Assembly (NCBI GenBank): GCA_037903475.1
Contig: JBAJFG010000587.1
Span: 186,001 to 250,000, forward strand
Source of the DNA: Ancylostoma caninum
Lineage: Eukaryota > Nematoda > Chromadorea > Rhabditida > Ancylostomatidae
Reading direction: 5' to 3'
Length of the DNA: 64,000 bases
Part shown: one piece after another, positions 11,101 through 22,794 of the stretch
How the letters are laid out: each line of letters begins with the position of its first letter
Numbering within the stretch: position 1 is the first letter of the stretch
Translations under genes and position numbers: made by a program
Notes under the pieces: generated by a model
What the model was told of the DNA's origin: nothing
Seen by the model: only the letters and a program-made list of their open reading frames with translations
The model's database searches: none

Positions 11101-11741
11101 TACAAACCTTCGGATACTAAAAGCTTGGAAAAAAACTGAGGTAGTCTGATGGTCGGGTGATGATAGCATCTGCTATTGCATGCTGTTAGCACCTGCTTTT
11201 ATTTACTGTCCACTTTTCCCAAAATCAAACATTTTACTAGCAAAAAGTGATTGCCACATTCATCAGATATGGTTCAAGCACACAGAGTGCGTAATCGATT
11301 AGAGGGCAGCCGTTGATAACCCAAGCAGTAAAATTCCTACGAGCAACAAAAAAATTCACTCTTTTGCTGCCATTAAAGAAAGTGATAAAAACAACTTCAT
11401 TTTTCATCACTTTTCGTTCTGCAACTTCATCGCGAGTTGTTTCCATAAACGTCGCTTTTTCTGGTTTCACAGCTTACCACTGATTAGCAAGGAAGAGAGT
11501 AAACTCTATTTTCTCTGCCAAGTTCTTCTTCTTTGGATTCTTTTCAAAAGCCAGAAAAATAATTGTTGGGCGAGTTTCGCATACAGGTATAGTGGATATC
11601 GACTTGAGAAGTTGTTCTTTTAGTCTACAAAATCCGGTGAAAGCGCAACATCATTGGTATCCTTCAAAGGTAAATAAGACGGAGCAAGAAAGGAACACAA
11701 CGGTTAATCGCGCCACCGGAGCAGTTTACACGTTCGAGACA

Positions 11742-12125
11742 ACGGGAACGACCGGTCGTGCACGCAGTGTCTGTTACGTTGGAAGGCGTGCACGACCGGT
11801 CGAGCACGCCCTATTTAACTTCATATCTTGCTGAAGCGTTCTTAATTAGCTAACTACCATGTAGTAATGTACTAACAGTTCTACATATACACGCAATGGG
11901 CAAAGCAGGCATTTTCGCTGACTTCTTCATTGGTATTTCAAACTGCGACAGATAGATCAATGAACTTGCACAAAAACCCTGTCAATAACAAACCTGTAAA
12001 CACAGACATATGAATGTACTGTCAGGAATTACGACCGAGAAGATAATTTTTATGAAAGAAGCTAACGTTCTACAAGGAACAATTAATAACCCGTGGGACC
12101 ACGTGCACGACCGGTCCAGCACGGG
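11742..12125. repeat. Three GACCGGTC-centred sites
   Basis: GTGCACGACCGGTC-type sequences occur near 11749 (inverse), 11783 and 12099, each followed or preceded by an arm such as GAGCACG that extends the palindrome. The first two lie 35 bp apart in opposite polarity. Function unknown; they may be the ends of a short element. Confidence 0.5.
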
Positions 12126-12239
12126 ACCCAAATGTCCAAAAGCGCGCGTGTCTCATGCGGCGCTTCGCTCATAATCGGCCCTGTCGGGAACGTGTTAAGG
12201 GTGATGGCTCAATTGTGAATGACCGGCAGTAGGCTGATC

Positions 12240-12375
12240 CACGCACCAGCAAGAGCCTTTCGTAGGGTCGGAACAAAAACGAAGCCCCTTTGAAAAACAC
12301 AAATTTTACGAAGTCTCTTTAGATACTGAGACATTGGGAAAATCCCAAACTAACCCGTTTCTCTCGGACATCTGC
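12240..12375 (+). repeat. Second copy of fold-back arm segment
   Basis: Direct copy of 6313-6450 and inverse of about 7630-7735: GGAACAAAAACGAAGCCCC, then TTGGGAAAATCCCAAA and a TCTGC..AAA block. It shows that the arm of the 6.0-8.05 kb element is itself a dispersed repeat. Confidence 0.75.
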
Positions 12376-12720
12376 CCAAAAAGAGCCGCGTTCCCGTAAA
12401 CAGCAGTTTATACCAAATGCGTGGGTCAGTTACGCCCCGACTGCACGCATCTATTGCTGACAGGGGAAAATGTCACTAGACTGATTCACAGCTGCAGGAG
12501 TGGTGCGGCGGCGTCTAGGTGGAGGGAACATATCCCACAAGCGCTAAGCGAGCGCGAGTTCCACAGACAGGCTGGGAATCCCTAAAAACCAAAAAGCTGA
12601 TCTGAGAAAGTAGCCACCATCCTCCTCGAGGAGTACACCACCCAGCGTCGCAGTCACCGGCGACTGTGTTCATTGATGGCCTGGGTGACAGTTAGTCAAG
12701 GATGTGACTCTTCCGAAGCG

Positions 12721-12776
12721 ATGAAAATAGTAGCTGAGATGAAGGATATTCATCTCAGCTCAGCTACTATTTTCAT
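12721..12776. repeat. Hairpin with 22-bp stem
   Basis: ATGAAAATAGTAGCTGAGAT and its complement flank a 7-nt loop. The right arm carries a 5-bp insertion. The palindrome also opens a frame (12673-12993, +) that is probably not a gene. Confidence 0.7.
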
Positions 12777-14287
12777 GGCCCCAAACAAACATGAAAAAAA
12801 ACTTGAAAATATGAAGCTAAAAAACAACGTCGAAAAGCGAAAACGCAAAAACAAGAACATTTTCGAAACAAAAACGAAGCTTGGAGATGAGACTGATTCG
12901 AATGAAGAGCGGCGTCGCAAATGCGTTTCATTCGTACGTTGGCGTTTTGTAGGGTATAAAAAGTTTGGCTTTATAGGGCTATATTTCTGTTAAAAGGAGA
13001 TGATATGGAACATACTAGAGTGCGTATGATAGCACTGGATTACATGTATAGGTGTATGAAAAGGCAGCAGAAACTTATGTGTTTAAATAGAAAAATTATG
13101 CTCCTGAAGTGCCACGAAAGGCTCAGCCTTTCGCGGCTGCGGGTCCAGCCTTTCGCACGAAAAGTTGGACCATTTAATGAGCATACAATTTTTCGAATCA
13201 CATAGGTTTGGGGAACCATTTCAAACACTTATTGTGCACTCTGAGACACATCTTTGCCCAAAATTTGAAATGTATCCGTGAAGTGTGGACTTAGTTACCT
13301 AGCACAGCTTTTTCACTTTGCATAAGTTTGAAATGTATTTTCAAAGAACTTCCAGTATTCTCTTTGTTCTTATTTCACAGAAGGTTTCGAGTGAATCCGT
13401 GCAGCTTCGGCAGCACAGCAGTCCTTTGTACCCTCTGAATAGTGGGAACCTGTAAATGATCTGCTCCAATCGAACTATTTGGTCTTCGATCGCCCTTTTT
13501 GCGCCACTCGAAGTACTAAGAGCCGTTTTCTTACAAGCCCTTTTCCTCATTCCTCTATCAAAGTATTCTCCTTCCTAGGACCAGCAGAAACCCAATTTTC
13601 TAGGGGCTTTGCCCCGGACCCTGTACGAATCCCGCTTTGATTTTCGCCTTTTTCACGAAGCCCAGCTTGCCCCCGAGACAGCCGCGCTGGGGCCTGGGCT
13701 GATATCACCCTCCGTGTATCATTTGTGGCTACCTTGAAAATCCTGTAGCATAGGTGGCTGAATATTCGCATTCTAGTTTTCAATCAGTAGGGAGAGAACA
13801 GAATCCTGCCTCATTAGTCGGGACCAATCAAAACTAGATGGTAATCAATGTAGATTAGTGAATATTCTGCTTTGTTAGTTTCGCAATTAGTAACACACGG
13901 TAAGCGCTGTAAATCGGAAAAATTACGCCCCTTCAACTGAGAACAGGAAACAACATAGTGCAAGCAACAAAATTTAGGTTAAAATCAGTCTCATTACACT
14001 GAATTAATCAAGAATTCAAGGAAATGTGCTTTCGTGCACTTAAACTCTTGCGCTTCTTTGCAAATGTGATCTCTCTCGAATTTGGTGCTGCTTTTCTTTT
14101 GAACAAAAATACTGATGAAGCGGGCACTGTAGAAATGAAAGCTACGCACTACCGAATTGAGTTGCTTTAACCATCATTCAACTATTTCTGATCCGAAGAA
14201 TATAACGGCGAATCCACCATTTCAAAAAAAATCGCGTTGGCTCGGTGTGCTGAATGTGGACGCACAAGTACTTGCTAAATTCATGCT

Positions 14288-15116
14288 TCGTCAGGTTTTT
14301 TTATCGCGTCGGACGTAAGCCATCCTGCAAGAAATTGCCAATGCCAGTACGTTCCAGGTTGTAACGGACTGATAAGTTATGGTAGGATGGCTGTGTGTCC
14401 GATACGCAAGATTGTTGGAAGTGACAGTTATAGTGCGCCTCCCAGTATGTCTGTGACGCTATCATAAACATTGGCCGTCTTCGCATACACGCGAACACAA
14501 TCTATGAGCTGTTTTTAGCGAAGGGAAGGTGCGATTTACTGTGCTCAGGATTCATTTTGGAGGACTCACGGATGGTGCAACGACGAAAAGTTGAGCAACG
14601 TCAAATTTGAACACTGAATGCAAGCAGGAATATTTTTAATGCCTGGATCACCTAAATTAATCTAGTGCCACCTTCAATAGGGCTCGGATTCTTGAAACGT
14701 TAACGAAACAAACAAACTATAGTTGGTGTGATTGGGTGCAATATAGACTACGTAATGTTAGGGAATGCAGGTCGCAGAATTTGGTTAGCTAGCCTGGTTT
14801 CGTTTGGTTATGCACTCATGAATCCTAACCCAGGACTTCCGTGAACGTCTGCTCAATGGAGTCATATCTTCTCGCTGTCCCTGGACCAAGCGATATTCTA
14901 AGCAGCTTCCCTTCCTGACCTCTTCGCTTTATCGTTTTTTGTATTCAACTTTCCTCCGTTCCAGCTGCATTACTCAGGTCTGTTGTCATTCTTTTCACAC
15001 TCGCACGCACCCATAAGTTGCTCTTTCTCCTCCTGCTCTTCAGCCGTCTTTTTTTTATTGTAGCACGGTTGCGCGCTGTTCTGGAAAACCAACTACGACA
15101 CTGTAGTCAGCTCCGA
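14288..15116. other. No gene recognised
   Basis: Nothing beyond short frames. The stretch ends where similarity to the second RTE copy begins (GCCCGTCATCA at 15118). Confidence 0.5.
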
Positions 15117-16010
15117 AGCCCGTCATCAGTTGGGATCTCTTCACTTCGTTCGCAGGCTTTTGGGAAGATGCGGTTGTCGACAACATCGACGAGGAGTATG
15201 ATCGGCTTGTACAGCATCTCCACGACAGCGCAAAGAGCGCCGAGAGTTTGAGAGTCACCAAGAGACGACTGTCTTACGAGACTCTCAAGCTTATACGCCA
15301 GCGTGGAGCCGCGAGAGCCGCAGGCAACTACCAGCTAACGTCCGAGCTCGCAAAACGGTGCAGAGAAGCGATAAAAGAAGACCTCAAGGAGAGACAAGCA
15401 GCAGTGTTGGCCGAAGCCGTAGAGGCAGGGAAAAGCATTCGCTGCGCCCGCCGAAACTTCGCCAATCGCAAGACCAAGATGTCCGCCCTCCGGCGCCCAG
15501 ACAGAACAATTTCTTCATCAAGACGGGTAATGGAGAAGGTCATCTACGACTTTTACTCCGATCTCTTCGATAGCCACGTTCACCTCCCTCAATGTCATCT
15601 TAGGGAGGACGGGTATGTTGTCCCATCGGTCCTCCCTTCGGAAGTCCGACATGCCAGCAAGTCGGTGAAGAATCCTACAGCACCGGGTCTCGACAGGATT
15701 CGACCAGAACATCTGAAGAACCTACCGCCAGATCTCATCAACACGTTGGCTAGGCTTTTCACGCGATACCTGTCCGAATGCAAGATACTCAACCAATGGA
15801 AGACTAGCGCGACCGTAGTGCTGTACTAGAAGGGAGACCTGCAGGACATCGGCAATTATCGCCCCATCTGCTTCTTGTCCGTCGTGTACACGCTTTTTAC
15901 TCGAGTGATCCTAAACAGGATCACAAGGACCCTAGATGAAGGACAGCCGTGCGAGCAAGCAAGGTTTCAAAAAGGATCTAGTACGATCGACCACATACAC
16001 CCCGTCACTA

Positions 16011-16648
16011 CTCTGAACTATGTGCCCGCGGTGGATCCGCGGTTGCCCGCGATAAGTCCGCACGTGCCCGCGGTGGACAACCGCGAGTGACTTCACTCCC
16101 GCGCTATACCCGCACATGATTACGGTGGACCAGCACTTGCCCGCGGTGCACACGCAATAACATGGCTATTCGCGGTGGACCCGCATATGTCACACGGTGG
16201 ATCCGCATATGCCCGCGGTGGATCCGCAGTAGAGCTGATTGAGTCATCAATGCCAACAAAACCTTAACGCACGATACAAGCATGGCCGAGTGGATAAGAG
16301 AGCGGACTTGGAAACATGAGTTCAAGAAACATGAGTTCAAGAAGGTACGTGGGTTCGAATCCGGTGATGTGAAAAAGCTTGCAGGATGAAATGCCAATGC
16401 CATCGTAGGTTTGCCTCCTCCTCCTCACGACAGGGCCTTCCATTCAGGCCATTTTTTAGAAGAAAATAATCAGTCGCTTGGAAATGCATGTTCCCGCGGT
16501 GGACGCAGACATGCCCACGGTGGATTCGCAAATGCCCGCGGTGGAGCAGCAATACATCCGGGGTGGACCCACGCATGCCCGCGGTGACGGACCGACGCTC
16601 CACCTTGAGCGTACCGCTGATCTACCGCGGGCAGAAATTTCAGAAGAG
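16011..16648. mobile_element. CCGCGG fold-back element, copy 1, in RTE
   Basis: The ends are inverse of each other: CTCTGAAC then GTGCCCGCGGTGGATC on the left; on the right, in inverse, CTGAAATTTCTGCCCGCGG. Behind each end lie units of about 20 bp (CCCGCGGTGGA.CCGCA.ATG). The centre has a tRNA-like block and a unique stretch (GCTTGCAGGATGAAATGCCAA) shared with copy 2. It interrupts the reverse transcriptase coding region; compared with the uninterrupted RTE a few target bases (GAC) are lost and no duplication is seen. Confidence 0.75.
16264..16374 (+). other. tRNA-like segment (Ser/Leu-type A and B boxes)
   Basis: GCATGGCCGAGTGGATAAGA resembles the 5' part and A box of class II tRNAs, GGACT/AGTTC could form an anticodon stem, and GTGGGTTCGAATCC is a good B box and T arm. 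The acceptor ends pair poorly, and an ACATGAGTTCAAGAA duplication distorts the middle, so it is not a functional tRNA. Copy 2 of the element has only a decayed version (16999-17046). It is a relic of a tRNA or a pol III promoter carried by the element. Confidence 0.55.
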
Positions 16649-16731
16649 TCATCGGAGTATCGCGAGAGTATGAGATGCCCCTCCATCTCACGCTCACCGA
16701 TCTGAAGAAGGCCTTCGACTCCATTGAGACA

Positions 16732-17251
16732 CTCTGAACTTTCTGTCTGCGGTGAATCCGCGGTTGCCCGCTATAAATCCGCACATGCCCGCGGTGGACA
16801 GCCGCGAGTGACGTCACTCCCGCGCTATACCAGCACATGATCACAGTGGACCAGCACACCCACGATGCACCCGCAATAGAATGGCTATCCGCGGTGGACC
16901 CGCACATGTCACACGGTGGACCCGCACATGCGCGCGGTGGATCCGTAGTAGTGCTGATTGGGTCATCAATGACAACAAAACCTCCACGCATGGTACATAC
17001 ATGAGGAAACATGAGTTCAAGAAAGTACGTGGGTTCGCATCCGCTGATGTAAAAAAAGCTTGCAGGATGAAATGCCAATGCGATCGTGGATTTGTCTTTC
17101 CCTCCTCGTGACAGGGTCTTCGATACAGGACGAAAGTAATCACTCCCTTGAAAATGCATGTTCCCGCTGTGGACTCGCACATGCCCGCGGTGACATACCG
17201 ACGGTCCACCTCGGACGTACCGCGAATCCACCGCGGGAAGAAAGTTCAGAG
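16732..17251. mobile_element. CCGCGG fold-back element, copy 2, in RTE
   Basis: The left end CTCTGAACTTTCTGTCTGCG and the inverted right end CTCTGAACTTTCTTCCCGCG match over about 33 bp with few differences. The flanks are GAGACA and CAGAAGCGG; the uninterrupted RTE has GAGACGGAAGCGG at this place, so the simplest reading is a CA target duplication (16730-16731 and 17252-17253). The interior repeats the CCCGCGGTGGA minisatellite and the GCTTGCAGGATGAAATGCCAA stretch of copy 1. No protein-coding content. Confidence 0.78.
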
Positions 17252-17575
17252 CAGAAGCGGTCCTGGAAGCTCTGAGGCACCAGGGCTTTCCTACTCAATA
17301 CATCAAGTTGCTTCACAGCAACTTCACAACCAGGATTTCTCCGTTCTACGACGACATCACCATCGACGTCAAGGAAGGGGTTCAGCAAGGCGACACCCGT
17401 GTCGCCAAAACTATTCAGCGGCACTGTTGAGGACGTCATGGGAAGACTAGAGTGGGATTGCATGAGAGTGCAAGTTGATGGCCGGCGACTAAACCATCTT
17501 CGCTTCGCTGACGACATTGTCTTTATAACACCAAACATCAGTGGAGCGGAACAGATGCTGCTTCTTTCCTGGTAC

Positions 17576-17861
17576 AACTGTAATCAGCACCATAAATCAC
17601 CGTGGACCTTTTCCTTGTGTCAACTGTAGCAAGTCTAGTTTTTTAAGACCTTATTTTTCTGTTTTTGAAAAGCTCGCAGATGTGGCACACCTTCAAGTTC
17701 CAATAGGTTTATGAGCCGCGCAACCGAAACTAAGAAATGAGGATAATTTGCTGAGCTTTCATATGAAACAGCGATTCCATGTAATCTGCTATTCCCGCTC
17801 TTTATAAGGACTCTGAGCATTTACCCGCCGGCAGAGTTCGGGCATCCAAGACTGCATATCT
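17576..17861 (+). repeat. Non-coding segment shared by both RTE copies
   Basis: Right after the FADD motif region both RTE copies leave the expected reading frame at the same base and continue into the same 290-bp AT-rich segment (here 17576-17861, other copy 40187-40484; about 97 percent alike by eye). In the other copy the RTE coding sequence resumes after it with about 70 codons missing. Here the similarity ends with the segment. It begins GGTACAACTG and in the other copy ends TTTTTCCGTAG, superficially intron-like, but splicing it out would create a stop codon at the junction. Confidence 0.8.
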
Positions 17862-18333
17862 CATTTTTCCAGCCGCTCATTGCTGATTGCAGGGCACTTC
17901 AATTTTGCTGACAAGGACCCCCTTTGGTTATAGAATTACAATTAGCACTGGCAACAAGCTGTTCTGGTGCCTTCGCTAGGTGGCGATTAAGAACGCAACA
18001 CTGAGCCGACATCGGGATAGTCGCGCATTTTACTGTTAAAACATGTAAAATGGTTGCTCGAAACGGCGGAAACTACTTGAACACCCTTCCCAGCGTCCGA
18101 TTCTGTCCAATCAAGCTCCATTTTCTACCTGCGCGATACCTGATTTGGAAAATAGCGCGGTCAAAACATCAACACTTGTATTGCCACCATTCAGCAGTTG
18201 GGTGGCAATTATAATAGAATTATTACGAAATTCAGTTGCTATGCGCGTTGATAATCCCGACAAACTGGCGGTGAAAGATGCTAATCGTAAGTCCCCCAAT
18301 AATAAACTGTGAAAGGATTCTTCTTTTTTTCTT

Positions 18334-18415
18334 ATTTTTTCGTTGTTTCCTTGAATGCTTCCGTGCAATGACAAATTTTTTCGTTGTTTCCTTGAATGCT
18401 TCCGTGCAATGACAA
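18334..18415 (+). repeat. Perfect 41-bp tandem duplication
   Basis: The 41-bp unit containing CGTTGTTTCCTTGAATGCTT is present twice without change, so it is a recent duplication. The surrounding 17862-18900 shows no gene. Confidence 0.85.
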
Positions 18416-18929
18416 ATGATATTGTTTCCGAAGTTATAACCCTGAGGAAGATGAAGAGGACCTCGTGAGACTTTTGAGACCGATAGCATAGAGGAATTCT
18501 AGTTTTCTTGCACTACAACACTAACTTAAAGTAAGTAAAAATTTCCCAAACCAGTTCGCATGTATCGCAGTAAGAGAGTCATGAGTGAAAATAAGGTAAC
18601 ACTGACACATAGGCGGAAAACAGCTTTACCGCCGTTAACGAGCACAGAAAACTTTCATGCATCTAATTATCTCAGGATTACCTGGCCATTATAGGTAATA
18701 GGGAGGTGTAAACAGATTTGGCAATGGAAATATTCATTATATCTATGCATATATGTATATATATTTCAGGCATCGCCTCTACCATAACGTCGATATTTCT
18801 GTCGCTGAGCTAGACTGTGTTCACGCCAATTCATCTAAACTTAGTAAGTTTTCTGTTTTGTTGTCACCAGCAATTGTGTTTAGGCCGAATCTTTAGGGTG
18901 CGTTCATAACAGCGCAAATAACACAGTGA

Positions 18930-19460
18930 CATAGCGAAGTCATTTCTCTGACGTTTGGTGGCGATAAATTCTGGTTTGGCAATACATTTTACGGGATAAG
19001 ATTCTGGCTTGGCAATACATTTTACGGGAGAATGAGTGAAGAGCCTGCTTGGCGATACAAATGGCGAGAGAATCAGTTGGCGAAACATTTGACGAGGTTC
19101 GCTTGGCTATGCAAGTGGCAAGGTTTCGTGGCGATCCATTTTACGGGTGTTCTGATGAGACGCTCATTTCATTCTCAGTTGGAAGCTTAACCATCGACGG
19201 TGTCGATCCGGATGCCTCAGCGGATAAGACAGCAGACTCCGAATATTGATATCATAGTACCATTCCTGATGATATCGAAATTTCTGAGCGTTTGATAACC
19301 CTTTTGTTTGACGATACAATTGACAAGTTTTGCGTGGCGATACATTTGACAGTTTTGTTTGGCAGCACATTTGAGGGGCTTCGTTTGCGTAGCTAGTTGG
19401 CAAACTCGTTTGCGAGGTTGCCAAACAAACCTCGCCAAACTATCGCCAATGAACGTCAGC
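18930..19460 (+). repeat. Degenerate repeat, TTGGCGATACATTTTACGGG units
   Basis: Units of about 30-45 bp built on GGCGATACATTTTACGGGAG with GAATCAG spacers recur through this stretch, including inverse units at its right end (CAAACGAAGCC / GGCTTCGTTTG type). Related units are at 58190-58470. Immediately downstream (19488-19535) is an inverse copy of the repeat tail seen at 4620-4716. Confidence 0.6.
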
Positions 19461-19991
19461 GTTTATTCTTTCATCTCATACTAGATTCCCTACGGGACGC
19501 TAGAAAGTGGGATGTGGCAGCCAACGGGACCAAACGAGGACGGGTCCCACCACGACTTCCACTACATCTGTTTAATTACGCATGACGAAACAAGGGCCGA
19601 ATGCCTCCCCGGAATCGCGTCCTCGCAAGCACTGTCTACAATTGAGCCTCATGATGAAAGGCGTGATCACGCTGCTTCTGCCGCACTGCCAGGATTTATA
19701 TAGGAGGATTTTTTCTTTGAATGGGAGTCTATGATTGGGATGAAAAAGTTGGGGCACCAGTGTGAGAAACAGTTGGAATAGTTTTTTTGTTTTGTTCTGT
19801 CCCGAGAAGCTAAGTTCTCCAATATTCGAGTGTGCTGCATTTTCAAGATTCTGGGCTTCACGAGACCTTCTAGAGTCCTCTTGAAATTCAGGACTCCACA
19901 GCAAGTAGCAGTTCGTTCCTGCACTGAGCTCCGTAAAAAGAGTTGAAACGTTCTCCTCCGATCTGTTGATTCTGCTTCAATTGTCAAGGTA

Positions 19992-19997
19992 TTTCAG
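19992..19997 (+). promoter_or_regulatory. Splice acceptor in front of the 20029 start
   Basis: TTTCAG, the nematode acceptor consensus, lies 31 nt upstream of the ATG. The same signal is at 31-38 nt before four other first exons of this family (one of them CTTCAG). It fits spliced-leader trans-splicing or a 5' UTR intron; sequence alone cannot tell which. Confidence 0.55.
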
Positions 19998-20028
19998 CTC
20001 GAGTCCATTGGATCAAGGAGGCGCCGAA

Positions 20029-21177
20029 ATGAAGGTTCTCCACTTTCTTTTATTACTCCACTTGAAAGTCCTCGGAATCGCTAGTCAATATGAGTGTCCA
20101 GCAAAAGGCGAAATAACTAAATCCAACTTGGACAGAGCATATTTCGGTGAGGCCTTCTACATTCACAACGTTCAGCAACACAGAAAATGCGGGTGTGTGC
20201 CAGATAAACCATTTGCTTTACACATACAGTGGCAGTCACATATAAGCACATCCACGTTGTTCACATATTTAACAATAAGGTCTGAGGGGAGCAATCCCAA
20301 CCCGCACGACGATGTCGCTGTGAAGTGTTACAGCTCATTTGTGAAATAAGAAATACACCTCAAATAACAACAAAATTTTCGGCGGAAAAATTGTGTAGAA
20401 AGAAAGGACAAACAAAAACTACAGCTCATTTGTGTTAAAGAACCGGTCATGTAGCCGTAGTAGTTGAAAGTCTTGAAAAGTTCAGGAAAACAACTTTCAA
20501 ACACGGACACAGATTTGAAACCTGTTACATTTAAAATCTTGCTCCGCGATTTCACTTTTTCTTTTGTTTTTGGTTTTAAAACTTTCATCATTTGGCTGCC
20601 CAAAATTGGTGACGTGCTAGATATGTGGCCGCCACTGTGAGGACTTTAACCAAGTGCTTCTTAATAGATTCCGTTCACTTCAGTAGCAAAAGTTCAAGTC
20701 GTCGGGGAGAGATTGCAAACGGATAAAAACTACTACCTGTACGACATCCGCTACTCGGATTTCTATGCCGTACGTTTTCACTCCATAATTTGACGCAATA
20801 ATAGTAGTTTCTGATTTCTTAATGATTTCGGTGTCCCACGGATATTTGCACGCTAACATCTGCACACAACAACATTCTTTCAGACGTATCACGACCTAGA
20901 TTACACCAAAAAATATGCGACCAGAACCCTCGGATATTATGCATATTGTGCTGCTCCTCTCGTGAATGGAACATATTACGTTATAGGTAGACCGTATATG
21001 AAAGACTACAATATCAGCAATTCTATTTAAATTCATCTTTCAGGTTGTTTTTCTTACGAGACCCATAGATGTCGCATTGTGCGAGAATTTGATAAGCTCA
21101 CAGAAACGGAAAAGGAACGAATAAAATCGATGATAAGCTCTGCATATTATTATTATTTGGGATGGTATGCATATTAG
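20029..21177 (+). CDS. TIMP/NTR-like secreted protein, four exons
   Basis: Exons are 20029-20146, 20684-20769, 20884-20986 and 21044-21177; donors are GTGAGG, GTACGT and GTAGAC, and all acceptors end in CAG. Phases fit (1, 0, 1) and give 146 residues. Residues 1-19 form a signal peptide; YECPAKGEITKSNLDRAYF follows. Exon 2 gives VAKVQVVGERLQ and NYYLYDIRYSDFY, exon 3 has YCAAPLVNGTYYVIG, and exon 4 has C(R)IVREFDKLTETEKERIKSM. This order matches the N-terminal domain of TIMPs: strand after the CxC, the YxIK..KMFKG strand, CG..L..G.xYLIAG, and C.F...W..LT..Q. The reactive CxC N-terminus is replaced by a single Cys, so metalloprotease inhibition is doubtful. Secreted NTR-fold proteins are known from hookworm secretions. 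The single plus-strand frame running on to 20349 is read-through of intron 1. Confidence 0.82.
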
Positions 21178-22794
21178 ATTGCAAACAAACATAAACATTG
21201 GAGTAGTGCCTGGAATAATCTGAAGAAAACTCCTTGGAATATAAGTAGATATTCATAGTAATCAATGTTTACACAGACATTATAAGTGATTAGGTGGCCT
21301 AACTGAAGTACGCATGTAAGAAACACTAACATCATCAGGACGTGTAGAAGGAAAACTTTGGAATCTTACACTTTTTCCGTTGCCCAACACTTAGCAAGAG
21401 CACCACTTGTTCGATGATTTAATTTCCTTCCTAAACAAGTAGAGAATAAAGCGCTGACCAGCTATGTAGGTACATGCATTGTGTTCAATGCCTCGGCAAT
21501 TCTTAACTGAAGTCGAGTCTGTGGAAACTTGGCTCATTTGTTCTGAGTGTTCATTTGTTCTAGCTCCATGGCAATGTTGCACAGTCCAAACATGATGTTA
21601 TGACGAGCAGTGGACTATTGCTCTGCTGATTCTATGCTACTTCTGACAGAAAACGCTTCAAGCTTTCTGTAGGCCCAAAGCCGGGTTAAGTGAAATTTCA
21701 TAAGGGAATGAAAGCAAACTATGAAAATTGGCAGCTACAGGGAACGAGAAAAGATGAAGTGAAAAATCAAGGCAGAAATCTACACATAATAGAATAGGGG
21801 TCACGCCCAAATGTTTCTGAATTTTCCTCTATAATGTTTTCCGAAATGAAACGTTGGATTTCTTACTATGTGTGGGAGTGGATTCTTTTAGCAGATTTAC
21901 CTTATTTATTTGGCAGCTTCGGGAAGTATGATGTCCACCTATACCATGCGACTCCTAGCAATTGGGCCAGCTTTGGTGGCCTTCAAAACTTCAACTGAAT
22001 GCTAAGATAGGCATCTGTCGATTGTGCCTTTTTTCATTGACTAATTGCTCCATTCCGCCGGCTTCAAACTTATCTTTAAGAAAAACTGTTTACAGCATTC
22101 TTGTAGAACAAGAATAGCGTAATCGTATTCAACTTGTACCTAAAAATTAAAATAAGAGGGGAAAATTCCGTCCGGAAAAAAGCGCAAGCACCAATAATTA
22201 ACTTTGCAGTAAAACCTTCAAGAACTCGAATTCGGTAACTGCTTTTGCACACATAATAATAAATTTAACATAACATTGCATGAGGCTAACCTAATCTTGA
22301 GTGGACTAATCTCTAGGCCATTCCCATTTTCTCTGATATTTTCTCTCCCCACTTTATTTTCAAGCAGTCACCAAACTTGGAAACCTAAAATTTTGATTAC
22401 GCCGTTTTTCTCTCTGGAATTGAAACAAACTGAGGCGGATTTCTTCCACTGTAACTGCAAACATTGATCGTTTATGGACATTACCAAGCCAGAGCGCCGC
22501 CTTGCGGCGCTCTCTCTCCAACCTGTGCGCCACGTTACCTCTGGGCTAGGTAAACTCGAACTCGCTTCGCCACGTTTCGCGGATGACAGTGATTTTCTGT
22601 GAATCTTCTTCACCATTTCTATCCCTTAAGAAAGTTGAGGGTAAAAATCGCTATACCGGCTAAATTGGAATGATTCTTGTGTATCTCTATTTGTTTATTT
22701 AGATTTCTGTTTCAGGGGTCTTAATCTCATATGCAGTCTAGACTGATTTTTTTTTCAAAATACTCACGCCTTCTCAAAGCATTCTTCGGGTCCA
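21178..22794. other. No gene recognised
   Basis: 3' flank of the TIMP-like gene (AATAAA at about 21445 is distant) and AT-rich sequence. A 9-bp perfect hairpin GAGCGCCGC/GCGGCGCTC lies at 22492-22512. No exon with protein character was found. Confidence 0.5.

Larger units (their letters stand above)
10163..14287. mobile_element. Large fold-back element, about 420-bp arms
   Basis: The left arm 10163-10572 is repeated in inverse at 13871-14287. Shared blocks include TTGTGCGTCCAC, ATGGTGGATTCGCCGTTATA, GTTAAAGCAACTCAATTC, GGGGCGTAAT and GCTTACCGTGTGTTACT. The 3.3-kb centre contains a nested palindrome, a copy of the 6.3-kb repeat, GACCGGTC-centred repeats and a hairpin, but no recognisable transposase. 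It may be one element that collected others, or two copies of one repeat inserted head-to-head. Confidence 0.7.
15117..17861 (+). pseudogene. RTE-type retrotransposon, truncated and interrupted copy
   Basis: RTE sequence nearly identical to the copy at 37.6-41.0 kb is present in four pieces: 15117-16010, 16649-16731, 17252-17575 and the shared non-coding segment 17576-17861. It covers the linker after the endonuclease, the start of the reverse transcriptase (TAPGLDRIRPEHLKNLPPDL; NYRPIC), the motif-A region TDLKKAFDSIE, and the FADDIVFITPN motif. Two fold-back elements split the reverse transcriptase. The endonuclease is missing at the 5' side and the C-terminal part at the 3' side. It keeps the motif-A stretch that the other copy has lost. 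Confidence 0.85.

Noticed and set aside
16104..17231. His/Arg/Gly-rich frames up to 253 codons
   Set aside because: They run through CCGCGG minisatellite arms of the two fold-back insertions; no protein is recognisable.
20029..20349. Single-exon reading of the TIMP-like gene
   Set aside because: The frame runs through a good GTGAGG donor; the spliced model restores the conserved domain blocks in phase.
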